DNA from: Clostridia bacterium
GTDB lineage: Bacteria; Bacillota_A; Clostridia; Oscillospirales; Acutalibacteraceae
Length of the DNA stretch: 6,659 nucleotides
NCBI GenBank assembly: GCA_017390825.1
Contig: JAFPAK010000262.1
Location: 1-6,659 of the forward strand
Reading direction: 5' to 3'
In this document: positions 6,054-6,659 of the stretch, in pieces
How positions within the stretch are numbered: position 1 is the stretch's first letter
Layout: each line of letters starts with the position of its first letter
Translations under genes and position numbers: made by a program
Notes under the pieces: generated by a model
What the model saw: only the letters and a program-made list of their open reading frames with translations
The model's database searches: none
Told to the model about the DNA's origin: nothing

Positions 6054-6596
6054 TCACCTATCATCACGGCGGTAAAGTGAAACATTCACCTTACCGTATT
6101 TATAGACCTTTTTGCAAACGAAATCGCCGTATTGCTCTTTGAGTTTTTCATCAACGGGATGCTCACATAATACCACCCCTGCTTCGGACATACGCTCCGG
6201 TAACAGCTTCATTACCTCATCAATTATTCCTTTGCGATACGGCGGATCAATAAAAGCAATATCAAACTTCTCAGTCTTGCCGGCAAGGAATGACGTGTAA
6301 TCAGACAAAATAACTCTTGCGTTTTTTTCAAGCTCACAAGTGCTTAAATTCTTTTTAACGATATCAAGAGAATTGCGACTGTTATCAACAAACACGCACA
6401 ATTGCGCTCCTCTGCTCAATGCTTCAATTCCAAGCTGACCGGAGCCTGCAAATAAATCAAGTATCTTTCTGCCCTCAATATCAAACTGAATGGCGCTGAA
6501 AATTCCTTCTTTGACCTTTGAAACAGTCGGACGCACATCCATCCCCTCAAGAGTGAGAAGCCTTCTGCCACGTGCCGAGCCTGTAATTACTCTCAT
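6054..6596 (-). CDS. rsmD: RsmD, 16S rRNA m2G966 methyltransferase
   Basis: RsmD methylates N2 of guanine 966 in 16S rRNA using SAM. The 180 residues show [13 protein letters not shown] at the start, [14 protein letters not shown] at 21-34, the SAM-binding segment [18 protein letters not shown] at 47-64, an acidic residue after the next strand (Asp71), and the catalytic DPPY at 117-120. Length and motif order are normal. The ATG at 6596 has AGGAG about 10 nt upstream. An earlier ATG nearer that site opens only a two-codon frame (ATG TAT TAA). It is the first gene visible in the operon; whatever lies further upstream is outside the window. The rsmD-coaD pairing is very common in bacteria. Confidence 0.97.
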   Translation of the reverse strand: MRVITGSARGRRLLTLEGMDVRPTVSKVKEGIFSAIQFDIEGRKILDLFAGSGQLGIEALSRGAQLCVFVDNSRNSLDIVKKNLSTCELEKNARVILSDYTSFLAGKTEKFDIAFIDPPYRKGIIDEVMKLLPERMSEAGVVLCEHPVDEKLKEQYGDFVCKKVYKYGKVNVSLYRRDDR

Positions 6597-6622
6597 TAAT
6601 ACATTGCTCCTAAATTAACATA

Positions 6623-6654
6623 TAAGTATAATAACTTACACTATATTATTGCAC
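6623..6654 (-). promoter_or_regulatory. Possible promoter for rsmD
   Basis: A -10-like TATACT (6625-6630) lies in an AT-rich stretch 28 nt before the rsmD ATG. The best -35 candidate, GTGCAA (6649-6654), is 18 bp upstream and poor. A dyad with arms TAAGT/ACTTA (6623-6638) covers the -10 region. The window edge hides the rest, so transcription from further upstream cannot be excluded. Confidence 0.35.
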
Positions 6655-6659
6655 ACAAA

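Noticed and set aside
6050..6085. Upstream extension of coaD to an ATG at 6085
   Set aside because: It would add 12 residues not typical of CoaD and overlap rsmD; the ATG at 6049 gives the standard N-terminus with a ribosome site.
6596..6604. Two-codon frame ATG TAT TAA before rsmD
   Set aside because: Its ATG is only about 2 nt from the AGGAG site, too close for efficient use; the rsmD ATG is better placed.
1..6659. A hidden new defence system, CRISPR array, mobile element or RNA gene
   Set aside because: Apart from short gaps the window is filled by eight housekeeping genes. No spaced long repeats, transposase, tRNA or rRNA pattern was seen on either strand.

Overview
The window carries the start of a division and cell wall (dcw) gene cluster from a low-to-moderate GC, Gram-positive anaerobe. 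It is most likely a member of Clostridia, perhaps Oscillospirales or Ruminococcaceae. This rests on the gene order mraZ-rsmH-ftsL-PBP-murE, a PASTA-tailed class B PBP, A/G-rich Shine-Dalgarno sites, and a coaD-linked coiled-coil protein of a type common in Clostridia. The placement is inferred from gene content and style, not from a search. All eight genes lie on the minus strand, so transcription runs from high to low coordinates.

The upstream block (6596 to 5083) is a tight three-gene unit. It holds rsmD (16S rRNA m2G966 methyltransferase), coaD (phosphopantetheine adenylyltransferase) and a 156-residue coiled-coil protein of unknown function. Gaps between these genes are 4 nt each. The block ends at a strong intrinsic terminator built on a perfect 26-bp palindrome (5022-5047) followed by a T-tract on the minus strand.

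The 258-nt gap between that gene and mraZ holds the terminator, two A-tracts in helical phase, a good sigma-A type promoter (TTGAAA, 16 bp, TATAAT), and a set of GTGKTG direct repeats with 10/20-bp phasing just downstream of the -10 box. I read the repeats as the MraZ autoregulatory operator.

The dcw block (4824 to the left edge) runs mraZ, rsmH (8-nt overlap), ftsL, a two-PASTA transpeptidase, and murE, which is cut by the window edge. The only real break in it is the 82-nt ftsL-PBP gap. That gap holds an 11-bp hairpin and an abutting 12-bp perfect palindrome right in front of the ribosome binding site of a PBP gene that starts with TTG.

Together the dcw genes couple peptidoglycan precursor synthesis (MurE) to septal cross-linking (PBP), divisome assembly (FtsL) and transcriptional control (MraZ). 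I found no mobile element, CRISPR array, RNA gene or defence system. The least-explained items are the coiled-coil gene next to coaD, the mraZ leader with its operator and mini-ORF, and the structured ftsL-PBP gap.
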